In this document: positions 50,940 to 61,876 of the stretch, piece after piece
Layout: each line of letters begins with the position of its first letter
Position numbering within the stretch: the stretch's first letter is position 1
DNA from: Heliocybe sulcata
Lineage: Eukaryota; Basidiomycota; Agaricomycetes; Gloeophyllales; Gloeophyllaceae
DNA: 64,000 nucleotides
Assembly (NCBI GenBank): GCA_004369045.1
Contig: ML213509.1
Coordinates: 936,858-1,000,857, forward strand
Direction: 5' to 3'
The notes under the pieces: generated by a model
The model's input: only the letters and a program-made list of their open reading frames with translations
Database searches by the model: none
Told to the model about the DNA's origin: nothing
Made by a program: the position numbers and the translations under genes

Positions 50940-52594
50940 ATGGCAGAAACTTTTGACAGCACCACCACCCCTCGTCAAACAATCCAATCATTTGCTGACT
51001 TGCCTACAGATGTAATTGACTATATCCTCGACTTCCTTTCTCCACGCGCTCTTCCTAAGGCATGTCTGCTAAACAAAGCTATTGGGGTTCTTGCGCAGAA
51101 AGCTCTCTATCGGGATCTGTTCATGCCATCGCCTAATAGGATGCTGAAATGCTGCGAGACTCTGCTGTCTAATCCGGCGATAGCAGCTGTGGTCAGGACA
51201 GTCTCCGTTCGATTCTCGTGCGCACACAGTTCTGCATCTTGAAGCCCAGAATATCGTATATTCAATCTGACAATGCAGGGCTAATACGGAGACCCAATCC
51301 AGATCTTTCTACGGAGTAGTCGAAGCAACATTTCTGTCACTTCCTGATGTGCTGGCTCTGGAGATCCTTGTGAGCGCGCCAGAGTTCGTGCACATCCTCG
51401 CGAAATGCAGGTGGCCGAGACTTCACCGATTCCAATCCTTCCTCCCGACGTTGCCAGAATTACTGCAATTCATGGGGCACCATCCCACTCTGCATACCAC
51501 CTTCTTCTCTTGGGATTATGCAGAACTGTCCACCCTCCCGCATATACACCTCCCTAACATGGAGAAGTTCATAGGCCCCGCGCCTCTGGTTCCACTTGTC
51601 GTCCCAGGCTCACAAGCAGACGCCGTTCAAATCGTCTCTCGCTCATCTAACACTCAGTTAGAAGCTGCGTTGGCAGCCGTGCAAGGCTGCACGGTGCCCG
51701 TTACCGCTTTTAGCATGTTGATCGAGGACTGGAATTTTGACCAGTTGCATCTCGTATCCACGTACCTCCCTCACTTGACTGACCTCAACATCCGAAATTC
51801 TTGGGCCGGCTCTGAAAAGTCATCCTCGCATATGGTGAGCTTCCTCGAAGTGCTTTCTTGAGATTGTGACTGACACGATCACCGCCAGATATTTTTGCGA
51901 ACTATAGGCCCATTGTTAAAGAACTTCACGAGCCTCCAGAATTTGACTCTGAACTCCGAAGACAAAGATCACGACGACCTCAGCCTGTTCCTGTCCCTCC
52001 TCGACATCGAGGCCGTCATAGTCGGCGGGTTTGGTCTCTCCTGCCCCCAACTGTCCACATGCACCATGCCAAGTACGTATCGCATAATGCTCGTTTTCTC
52101 CGTGCGGGAAGAGAAATGGAGGTTCGATAGCTTACTCTCACACTGCTGCAGGCGACACAACATGGTTCAAACTGCAGTCATGCGTCTGGATACCGCAGAA
52201 CAACCGGCCCAAAGGACGCGCGTGGATGCGATATGTCCTTGACACCGGCATCCATCCAGTGGTCAAGAATCTGGATGACGGCACCGCCGAGGTAATCATG
52301 GCCTCGATACGGAAAGTGTTGGAGGATAACCCGGAGTGGTACGGAGAGAGGGCGGATTGGGACGATGACTGGGCCGAGTCGGACAATGAGAGTGATAGTG
52401 GGTATGGGTATGAAAATGTTGTGAGGGAGCCGTTGGAAGATGGTGAAGACGAGGACGCGGATGAGGACGAAGACGAAGATGATGAAGATGATTGGGAAAC
52501 CACTGACGGGGAGGATCAGAGCGACGAAGCGGCCAGTGAAGAAGAGGATGGGGAGGGAGGGGACCATCATGAAGAACAAGTCGGAACAATTTGA
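50940..52594 (+). CDS. F-box protein with acidic C-terminal tail, partner of the divergent copy
   Basis: Start ATG at 50940: MAETFDSTTTPRQTI. The F-box is SFADLPTDVIDYILDFLSPR with ALPKACLLNKAIGVLAQKAL and YRDLF, as in Skp1-binding F-boxes. Exon 2 gives SFYGVVEATFLSLPDVLALE, ILVSAPEFVHILAK and a leucine-rich region including LHLVSTYLPHLTDLNIRN. Exon 3 has LRTIGPLLKNFTSLQNLTLN. The last exon begins SDTTWFKLQSCVWI and includes GRAWMRYVLDTGIHPVVKNL. A strongly acidic tail DEDADEDEDEDDEDD ends EEQVGTI, stop at 52592-52594. About 490 residues in four exons. The two neighbouring F-box proteins share the acidic tail but not obvious body sequence. Confidence 0.86.
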
Positions 52595-52985
52595 TGCATT
52601 TGACCAGACTGCCTGTCAGCCTTCTTATACTCACTCAAGTAATCGATAGACGGCGTCTAACATACCTTTTACCATTGTCCATAGCCTGATTGTATATTAC
52701 GAGAGGGGTAGCTGTTATTGCCTATAGTTTAAACACGAAAACATACGCTATCTGTCTTCACTGGTCACCAGCCGTTATCACAACGTTGTTCCGATATTCA
52801 AGTATAGATGCACCCTGAACAACCAAACCAATATGCAATCGACTAGAACAACGTTCCCCAGCGACGCTAGTGCGATGATAATTGCCACAAATACGTCACG
52901 GATCGTTCAACCATTGGCAAGTGAGCCATGTCGCCACTTTACTCTACTGGGGCCTCCCCACATTTTGTCTGGAGAAAAGCGTCCT
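52595..52985. other. Intergenic, convergent 3' ends
   Basis: 390 bases between the second F-box gene and the CAP gene. Nothing recognised. Confidence 0.6.
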
Positions 52986-53815
52986 TCAGCGCCTTTGATT
53001 TAACGTTGATAAGTAGTACACGTACGGGAACTGGCCGATGATGTTACCCTGGGGAGAGTACCTGCACACAACATACTTCGAAGGCTGCTTGAAGATAGTG
53101 TTGGCGCCGCAATTGGCGATGGCGCAGGCAACCTGATGGCTGCCCTTCCAAACAACCTATGCAGGGATGTTTGAGCATTGGTAGAGCAGGTTCTATTGTG
53201 GTTCTGCGCTTGCCTGAGTGAAGTGGCCGGTACCGGAGGAGAAGCCTGGATGGTTGTAGTCGTATTTAGCTATGAGATCTCAGTCAGTCGGAGTGTCATC
53301 ATCGAGGAGTGTGGCAGCACGTACAGGCCTCGTCCATCCAGGACTTCAAGCCGTCCGTAAAACCGTAGGCGTTGCCGGTGCCTGCTGCCAGGTTCTCTCC
53401 GTAATGACCGTTGCTGGGAATGCATATTAGTGTCATATTCGAAACAGTTGGTACACAACACTGGGTCATACCTATGGTGGAACTGGCACTGCTTCGCCCA
53501 CTGCAGCGTGCCCGAATAGAGCTGGTCGCTCCAGGTGACAGGACCAGCACCATAGTGGCGGCGGTAGGCGTTGTGCTGGTTGATTACCTGGTTCTTCCAG
53601 TCGTCAAAGTAGAGGTCGACGTCTTGTTCGTAATCATCGAACTCTTCGGGTACAAAGTACGTGGGCGAGCCCAGAATTTCGCCGGCTTCAGAAACAGGCT
53701 CGCTCTCCATGTCCATGACGGAGTACCCCTCGTGATTGGACTCAAGGAACTGCGGCATGGCCGACACGACCATGGCGAGGGTCGCGCTGAGAAGGAGAGA
53801 TACTTGGAAGCGCAT
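52986..53815 (-). CDS. Secreted CAP/PR-1-like protein
   Basis: Cysteine-rich secretory/antigen-5/PR-1 family protein; fungal members such as Pry1 bind sterols and fatty acids outside the cell. Start ATG at 53815: MRFQVSLLLSATLAMVVSA is a signal peptide. An acidic propeptide-like stretch (EEFDDYEQDVDLYFDD) precedes the CAP core: VINQHNAYRRHYGAGPVTWS, DQLYSGTLQWAKQCQFHH, NGHYGENLAAGTG, GLKSWMDEA, KYDYNHPGFSSGTGHFTQ, VVWKGSHQVACAIANCG and KYVVCRYSPQGNI. The His and Glu residues of the CAP cavity are present (HNAYRRH, GENL, GHFTQ). About five exons, about 235 residues. The end YYLSTLNQRR stops at 52986-52988. A TATA box lies 86 bases before the ATG. Confidence 0.93.
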
Positions 53816-53900
53816 CGTGTGAGCAACGGTTACTTCTTTGCAGACTTCAGCTGAGGATCCCAGCCGCTGTTTGATGCAAGATGGATAGTTTTAGCATCCC

Positions 53901-53910
53901 CCTTTTATAG
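53901..53910 (-). promoter_or_regulatory. TATA box of the CAP-protein gene
   Basis: CTATAAAAGG on the minus strand, an excellent TATA match, 86 bases before the ATG at 53815. It suggests a strongly regulated promoter. Confidence 0.6.
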
Positions 53911-55614
53911 CGAACGAAGTCGCACTTGCCAAGTTTGCGATTTGCGGTCACATCGGAATATCCAGAAAGCTTTATGGAGCGCCGGGACAGCCTCAAAGCA
54001 GTATTTCACTCCGGTCTGTCGGCTGGGGATACGGAGAGGCCTTTCAAAACTTCTGTGAAAAGTGACACAATCACAAGGAGGTGAGTCTGCTCTCCGACTT
54101 GGTAATTCTGAATGATGGGAAGACTCCATACTTCCTCACTGGGGACCAGGTGATTCAATAGGGCGCCTCCAAACAGCCAACAGCGACGACCTTAACGCCT
54201 GCACATAAGCAAGATAACCACGACATAGGAAGGCGACGAGGCGCTGGTAGGGTGCCACTGTCCGGAACTCAGCAAAATAGCTCGGTCGCTGCAGGTCAGC
54301 TGAACAGCTCCATTCGTGCTCTCCGTTCCCGGCTGTCCAAGTCGGAGACGCTAGTGCACTGATGTGACAGAGCTCAGTTGATAGTCAGTTGATAGTCAGG
54401 GGAAGAACACCACACGGATAAGTGGTAGCTGTCATTCGAAGGGTCGGGCGAAGGGCGACGCTGAATCCTAGTGCGCCCGCCTGACGGAACCTGTACCACT
54501 GAAGAATATCAAAGGGCGTCAAGGGCTCTCAGATGGAGAAGATCAAAGACATAGTCGCAATCTTCGAGCTGTGACAGTAAAGGCCATAACGCAGGATCCC
54601 CCGACTGGGTCGGGCGTTTGCAGGAACTACTGCAGGCTAGAAGTAGTGTCCTCGGTGAAAACGACGACGCATATCTCGTACATAGGATGGACCGCCGCTG
54701 TCTTCGTCCGCCGAGCTTTCCTATAAGTCAGCTGAAGAGTTTGCTATATGAAGAAAGCGAGCGCCGATGTGTGTGTGCCTTGACATGAATGTCTGTTTAT
54801 AATGCAGCGGAAGCAGAATAATGTGTCACATGGTGCTGAGAGACTGGCCCGACGGTGGCGCGTTGTGGCGTGTGTCGTCCGACGCGTCCGACGTCCCGGC
54901 ATTCCCCGCAGCGGCATTTCCAATATTGGCGCGCAACCGAACGAACCTAAGTAAAGACTCTCTGCGATTGCATGCTAACACCAAGTTCTTTCGCGTATCG
55001 AGTTATGCATTACTCGAAGACCAAGATAATGTTGCACATCGCCTTGCCACGTTTACTCTCTGAGAAGCGCGGAGAATAAGCCTGCCACTCTGCACTTTCG
55101 AAAGTTACGATCAAGCCCCATTGACCTGGGATCTGTCACTAGCGCTCTGTTGGACACTTCCTCTAGGATCCGTCTCCGGTCCATGGAGTCACTCAGTCTC
55201 TGATGCGTCTCGAGGCTGGCAGGCTCGCTTGGCTCCCGCTCGCCGCCGATACCGTTGCTTTGGTCTGTTCGTAGGAAACAAATGCGCTACGGTATGCAGG
55301 TACTCCTCGTTTGGCGCCGGCGAAGCGCCTATGGTCTGTCTCAGGAGACATCGCCCGACTGATCTCGGATCTTCCCCGGCATGTCTCGAGACCTCAGTAT
55401 TCTGTTGAATGTTGCGATTGCGACCGTTGGCTTCGCCGTAAATCCACACTACGCCAATTGTGTGCATCCTTCTCATTAGATCGTGGACTGCTGTCCGACG
55501 TGGCATGTTTCACGTCGGGCGCGCAATGAAAGCGGAACGCTAGCACGCCACATCATCTGCACCGCTTCCTCGTCGCTGGTCTCGGACACCGCCCCCGAAC
55601 ACGACCGACTGAGA
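53911..55614. other. 1.7 kb with no recognisable gene
   Basis: Between the divergent CAP gene (minus) and the DUF2235 gene (plus). Open stretches are below 110 residues, overlap on both strands and lack motifs. It contains a short tandem repeat at 54374-54399. Confidence 0.5.
54374..54399. repeat. Short tandem repeat, 11-base unit
   Basis: TCAGTTGATAG twice, followed by TCAG, in non-coding DNA between the CAP and DUF2235 genes. Confidence 0.8.
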
Positions 55615-55620
55615 TATAAA
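55615..55620 (+). promoter_or_regulatory. TATA-like box of the DUF2235 gene
   Basis: TATAAA, about 98 bases before the ATG at 55718. Role inferred from position. Confidence 0.45.
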
Positions 55621-55717
55621 CGAGATCCTCTTGCTGCTATAGCAACTCTATCTTGTATTCTCTTGCTATTACTCATTGCATCATTCATTAGTTTCCAGTT
55701 GCTTGCGATCGACCCAA

Positions 55718-57839
55718 ATGACGGACGCAGCCAGGCCCAGGAATGTCTCTGTAGACTCCGGGCATGGGAGCGGTAGCTCGGAATCGGGCGTCGATGCGCC
55801 TGCTGAGATACCTTGGCACGGTAAAGATGCATCCCGTAACTGGATCCCGGTGGAAGATGCGTCTGCACAGCGCAGTCGAACACTTGTCCTCTGCTTTGAC
55901 GGGACCGGCGACCAGTTCGATGAGGACGTGAGTGCTGCTACACTGGGCGGTATCTACTACTTATTTATCTCGTCGTAGAATTCCAACATAGTGAAGCTCA
56001 TGGCAATGCTAAGGAAAGATGATGCTTCGAAGCAACTTGTATATTATCAGGTAAGCACTCATGTGGCGTCCTGGAAAATATGTATTCACTCATACTGTGT
56101 TAGGCTGGTATTGGTACATACACATCCCCTTTCATAGTTGGAGAAGGAGCGGCAGCAGTAGTCAAGACATTGGACGAGATGTTTGCCATCTCACTCCCAG
56201 ATCACGTCAAAGGTACGCTACACCGAATTTTATAATCGTTTCCCGTTTTTGTAACACTTGACAGAGGGCTACGAATTCTTGATGCAGAACTGTGAATATG
56301 CGTGTTCGTCTCTCAACTTCAGAGGCTAATTCAGGACACTCTAGATACGCTTGGAGACAAAATCTGTATTTTTGGGTTTTCTAGAGGCGCGTACACTGCT
56401 AGAGCGCTGGCTGGTATGCTTCAGAAGGTGATCTAGCTGCGGTTCACTGCAGGCCTCGTATGCTCAATTTCGTGGCTATCAGGTCGGGCTGCTGTCCAAG
56501 GATAACCGTCAACAGCTCCCATTCGCGTACTCGATGTTTTCGCGCGATGACCTTGAAGGGCTCCAGCTGAGCATCATGTTCAAGCGAACGTTCTCTATCG
56601 ATGTCAAGGTCGAGTTTCTGGGAGTCTGGTGAGATGGTCGCCATGCAGTCTTCCACGTCTTGGCTGACAGTCTGGGAATGTAGGGACACTGTCGCTTCAG
56701 TGGGGCTTGTTGACCGTGACCTACCCTTCGTAGGGACGAACAACGCCATTAGGTACTTCCGGCATGCCCTGGCCTTGGACGAGCATCGAGCCAAATTCAT
56801 GCCAAGTTACTACCACCGATCGCCGTACTCCGAGAAGCAGGTCGACAAGAAGTCCCGGCTCTCGCTGCCTCAGCTTCAAGAAGATACCGATGTAATCAAG
56901 CAGTATGAGGAAACTATCAACAACTCAAGCCCGAATAAGACGGATGCCAAGGAAGTATGGTTTGCAGGAGCGCACTGTGGTAACGTCTGATCATAATACC
57001 CGGATATCACCTTTCTTACAGTGGTGCATAGATATTGGTGGAGGCTCTGTCCCCAACAACACCCGACATAGCTTAGCCCGCATACCTCTCCGTTGGATGA
57101 TCCGTGAACTGTTCCGCACCAAGACCGGGATCATACTGGACCGTGACTTGTTGCGGGACGAAGCAGGCTTGGACTTGAAAACCCTCGACGATTCTCCTCC
57201 TGCTCGCATTGTACCGGAGGCAGATACCTGTACGCTAGCCCTTGACCCTCCGAAGGACACGTTTCTTTTAGCCCTGGGCCGCTTCATTTGGAACACCATC
57301 CAGTTCCCTTACAAGCTCATTTCTGGATTGCTACGGCCGCCCAAACCCTCGATCAAGGCCAATTTTCTCCCGGAGAAGGCGTCGGCGTCAGAATACTTGG
57401 GTGAAGCGGAGGAAGAACTTCTTGATGCGCTCAGTCCAATGTATGATGAGCTGCGTCTAACATGGTGGTGGCGGATCTTGGAGTGGATGCCTATGCGACA
57501 CAAGAAGCAGAGCGCGAATACGAGCCCTTTCAATGACAAGAAGGAATACGTTTGGTCGTAAGTCCCTGGGTACGATCATGCCAGTCTTCATTAACACTTC
57601 TCCGTACCAGAGTAAACAGAGGCCGCGGTCGTAAGGTCTTCAGCTATCTGTTGCGCGACGGCAAGAAGATACAAGTCCATCGTTCCGTCAAGACGAGGCT
57701 CGAAGCTCTTGATGAGCGGGGGCGATCTGGAACGTATGTGCCACGCATTCGAACGAAATTCCTATCTGCCAAAGCGCAACGGTTCAGCCATGGAGACTGG
57801 GATCTCGAGGATACGGGCTTCTGTGAGTGGGTGGACTAG
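55718..57839 (+). CDS. DUF2235 alpha/beta-hydrolase-like protein
   Basis: Family related to the Tle1 phospholipase effectors of bacterial type VI secretion; the fungal members are widespread and mostly uncharacterised. Start ATG at 55718: MTDAARPRNVSVDSGHGSG. Family motifs are RTLVLCFDGTGDQFDED, NSNIVKLMAMLRKDD, VYYQAGIGTYTSP, the nucleophile elbow ICIFGFSRGAYTARALAGM (G-x-S-x-G), YSMFSRDD, VEFLGVWDTVASVGLV, NAIRYFRHALALDEHRAKF, EVWFAGAHC and DIGGGSVPNNTRHSLARIPL with RWMIRE. These supply the predicted Ser, Asp and His. A C-terminal hydrophobic stretch LALGRFIWNTIQFPYKLISG may touch membranes. The end is GDWDLEDTGFCEWVD, stop at 57837-57839. About eight introns, about 590 residues. Confidence 0.92.
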
Positions 57840-58555
57840 GCAAACAGATGGATGAAACTATAATCACGACCACCCGCCGACGACCAAGAATCATGTATAA
57901 CGACACGAACCATGAGTGAATGAAGATACGACGCTCTCGGATGATATTCACGATAACATAGGATGATCTATAATGTAATTCAGTGCTGCCTTGATGCCGT
58001 CTGGGCGAGATCCTGTTCGAGATCGATCACACACTAAGTACTAATGCCGCAAGCTTAAGCCAGCTGCAGGACCTGTATATACAGCATATATGGTCGCTCA
58101 CTACACCATTCAATCATGGAGACTGCACTCTCTGCTCGGACTCAACTGCGAAACGCAATATCCAAGGCTTGGAAGCAACATGCGCGCGGCGTGGAAGAAC
58201 TCCCTTGCAAGTCGGCAAAATCGAACAGACACCATGCTTCTCTCGGTCATTGGTCGTGATGGCACTCGCAGCAATTAAATGCCTTCATAAATAGCGGGCG
58301 TCTGCGCGCTGCCTCCATCGCTGGCCGAGCATCCCGCCCTGTGGAATGATCTCCGTTGCGTACGACCACGACGACAGTACAGCCAACCTCGGCAGCCTTG
58401 GAGTCTTGGAACCTGACGGACGACAGACTTGGACCACATCTGCAACCATTGGACTTGGAGCTATTCCGTGTAGGGTGGAAGCTGTCGCCTTTGATTTCAA
58501 CGAGGAGAGAAGGGACTGAATTGTTTCCCGTATTCGACCTGTTTGCACGAGAGGT
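57840..58555. other. Intergenic, no gene seen
   Basis: About 715 bases between the DUF2235 and DUF6534 genes, both on the plus strand. TATA-like TATATACAGCATATATGG occurs at about 58075-58093. No supported ORF. Confidence 0.5.
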
Positions 58556-60639
58556 ATGGGACCAGCCACTGAATTCGCGGGGACCATGCTTGTTTGTATC
58601 ATGTTGACTGCTGTGTAAGTGGTCCGCACGCGTTCGCATCCATGGTCGTTTTGCTTATTGGGGTAGGTTGTACGGAGTTAACACTACGCAAGTGTTCTTG
58701 TACTATCAGAGATATCCCGGAGACTCGAGATCTCTCAGAACAGTGGTATGCCCCTCATCATAATCCATCACAATCTGGCTCTGAACAAGTGATCGTCATC
58801 AGGTTGCTGTGCTGTGGTCTGTGTCTGATGATTTGAGAGCAACTTTTCAATCTAAACAGGTTTTGGCACCGTCAGGGTCCTGGACACAGTTCACGTCGTA
58901 TTTTGCTTGGAGTATATTTATAAATACGCTATCAACCATTTCGGAGATGATGCTTTCATGGAACAGATTGATTGGTGAGGAGACTTCCAATCACTTCTGT
59001 ATATGCCTTGGAATAACCTTTCGCATTGCCGGTTCGCCTCTAGGACTGCTGGAGTAAGATCGTCCTCAAGAGTATTTTGTATTTGCCAGCCGGGCTGATC
59101 GTAAGTAGGTTACAGTGATCTTCCAGGTAGGCTCAGCACTCGGCTTCATTCTCAAATGCATTTTGACGAGCATTGCTTACAGCTCCTCATAGCGGCTGTT
59201 GTTCACGGGTAAGGCACGAACTTTGATCTTGAGGTTAATCTGATATCGTCTGATCCCCAGTTATTATATACGGCGCGTATGGATTGGTAAGATACTCACG
59301 ATGTTTCCTGAAAGTAAAGCATATTGAAGCGTTCCAGTTACTGGAAGAAACAAACTCATGGCGGCCCTTGTTGTACGTGTCCTAGGCCTTGGCAAATATC
59401 CCACTAAATTCTCTGGACAATGATAGGCTCTATTCGGAACAATACGATGCAGTGAGTGCCAATGCGTACTATTGATTCTGACGCATGTGCTGACCAACCC
59501 GCTTTGTAAGTTTTCGGACTAAGTCAGTCTTCATGATTCATAGCTGGTTTCTTCAATGACGCCTGTGGGTGGTACGCAGTCTCGGCAGCTCTCAGGTACG
59601 TGTCGACGGATGTTTTGTGTTCGGCCATTTACTCTAGTCAACCAGCTATACATACATCCGTTGGAGCACCTACCATGAGGAGCCACTACCAGTGGTACGC
59701 TTTGATACGAACCCCGAGCTTGGCATCCTTCATGACATGTCATATCGCAGGCCACTTCTGCTATCGCCCTTGCCAGTTCTGCCCTGGTTGATTGTCTGAT
59801 CCTGATATGCTTGGTCTACTTCCTCAAACGCTCTCAGCTGGCACTAGATCCGTAGGTTTTCGATACATGATGCGTCATACGCGACCCCTTCAGCTGTCCT
59901 GCTTCAGGTACGAGGGGTGGGTTAGAGTGTTCACAGTCTACGTCGCGAACTCGGGCGCTTTCACAAGGTCAGTCATGTCATGGATACCCGCTGCCTTGTT
60001 TCTCAATATGATACGCAGTGTATTCTCCGTCGCGTCTTTAGTCATGGTAAGAGCAATCTAGGTATCGCAGATCTACACGCTCTAAACCGTATCATAGTTT
60101 ATCGTGATACCTTCCAAGTTTGTGTGGCTGGGATTAGTGGAGCTACAGAGCAAATGTAAGTCTCACTCCGCTCCCCTTGGGCATAATTGATATACCCAAT
60201 CTAGTCTACGTCTATGCGTTTCTCACCGGGTGCGTTCAAGTTAACATTGTATGATCATTATCTTGGAACCTGACGCAGATCTCCAGTCTCAACGACCGAG
60301 CAAGGGTCTGGGACGGGTCAACCCGCTCAGCCCGCGTCTCCACTTTCGACTTCTGGAGACCGTCTGTACCGGCGGGCGCAACCACACGCGGGGTAAGGCA
60401 CCTGCTCATCCAAATAAATTGCGAATGGTAATCCCTTTCCAGTCAGAGCTCGATACACATCATATAACCGCAGATCTCGACGAGGAGATAGTGCGTCCCT
60501 TTCACCAGTCCTATGATATTACGCGGCTGACAAAGGTTAGGACCTGGACAGCTACAGACCATCGGACCGCAGTGATCCCTCCGACGTCCGCGAGTCTACC
60601 ACTGTAGGGCATGACGAATCACAAGTTTCTTCAAAATAA
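58556..60639 (+). CDS. DUF6534 multi-pass membrane protein
   Basis: Integral membrane protein of a large basidiomycete family with no known function. The proposed start ATG at 58556 gives MGPATEFAGTMLVCIMLTAV, which splices to LYGVNTTQVFLYYQRYPGDS, the typical first-helix motif. Next: RTVVAVLWVLDTVHVVFCLE with YIYKYAINHFGDDAFMEQID, a helix near AAVVHGYYIRRVWI, and VTGRNKLMAALV. The last block reads ATSAIALASSALVDCLILIC with LVYFLKRSQLALDP, YEGWVRVFTVYVANSGAFT, VFSVASLVM, FIVIPSKFVWLGLVELQSK and LYVYAFLT. A polar tail ends in TVGHDESQVSSK, TAA at 60637-60639. More than ten short exons; those between about 58970 and 59750 could not be fixed with certainty. The conserved later pieces are clear. 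Confidence 0.78.
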
Positions 60640-61876
60640 ACCGATGACGAGGATCTACGCGTCATGATGCTGGCCAGGAGAGACCAGGGGCGCCATCGCT
60701 TCCCGTCCAAGGACCTGAATGAAGCTCGACCGTCGGGGAAACACGTCCGACCACGACCTTCCGCAAGCTCCCCCAGGCCCGTGGGACAGATCTCATCTCC
60801 ACACATGTACATTGCCTACAACCCTGTATGTACCGGAGCATCTCCTACCTGCTCCCGTCACAATCCAATAACATGGCACCCACGCACTGAACGCCCATAA
60901 TGAATAAGACCATACATCCGAGAGAAGACTCGGACCCCATCTCCCTCCGACTCCGCCCGCTTCCTGATAACCAGAACACACAACGTTCGACCAGATGCGC
61001 TATGTTTAGCACCCAACTCTTCTCTCGAATCTGATAAATTGCGCGCGCTCATCCGAACACCATACAGCCGGTGGCACACCCCAAATCATCCACTGTATTG
61101 AACTTTCCACTACCGCCCATCCAGCGCGCTTCACAGAGTGAGTCCATGCGTGCCTGGCCTGTCCGACAACCACAAGTCCCCTTCCATCTCACCGCCCAAA
61201 ATTAACCCGGCATACTCGAGGTCAAACCCAAACCTTACCTGCGCCATCTAAATCCTACTCGACAGCCTTCTGATGAGCGCTCACAACACAATAAGATTAC
61301 GGGGGGTACAAAATACACAATTGTACACCACTATTACGGTATATAGGGTATTGACTACTTTGCAATGACATGTACAGCGATGGTTTCGATTGCGAACGAT
61401 AAACGAGGTGATAACACAACACACAGCGAGGACTAACGAAGGGACAGTAAGCTTGACAGCGAACCTGAGAACGGAGAATCAGGCAGGAGGCGGATGAACG
61501 GACAGCTCTAAGAAAAAAACACAACACAATAAACGAAAGTGTCCGAGGTATAAACAGGAAAAAGTGCAACATCGACTCAACAGCACAACGCACAGGAGAA
61601 TATGACAACACAGAGAAAACAAATAAACTTAACGAGCGAGAGCGAGGCCAGATGGCTCGAGCGAGTGCAAAGGCAGAACAACGACGAATGGCAGAGACGA
61701 GCAGCGATGTTGAAAAGACAGCGACACAGACAGCAAAGTCGAGGCGGTAAACGCATACCCAGCACAACAAAGCAAGACAGACAGCGAGGGGCGGGGCAGA
61801 TCCAAGTACAAGCGGCAACGGGAGGGAGGTCCACCACGACAAGTGATAAACTGCCGAGCAGCAGCGACTCTTGCAG
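60640..61876. other. 1.2 kb, convergent 3' ends, no gene seen
   Basis: Between the DUF6534 gene (plus) and the RGS-type gene (minus). A 205-residue open frame at 61297-61914 (minus) overlaps the end of the RGS gene in another frame and has no motif support. The region from about 61290 to 61600 is AT-rich and fits a 3' untranslated region. Confidence 0.5.

Noticed and set aside
50767-50991. Upstream extension of the minus-strand F-box gene to an ATG at 50991
   Set aside because: It would overlap the start of the divergent F-box gene and adds 75 residues with no F-box-family features; MSRRG at 50766 is simpler.
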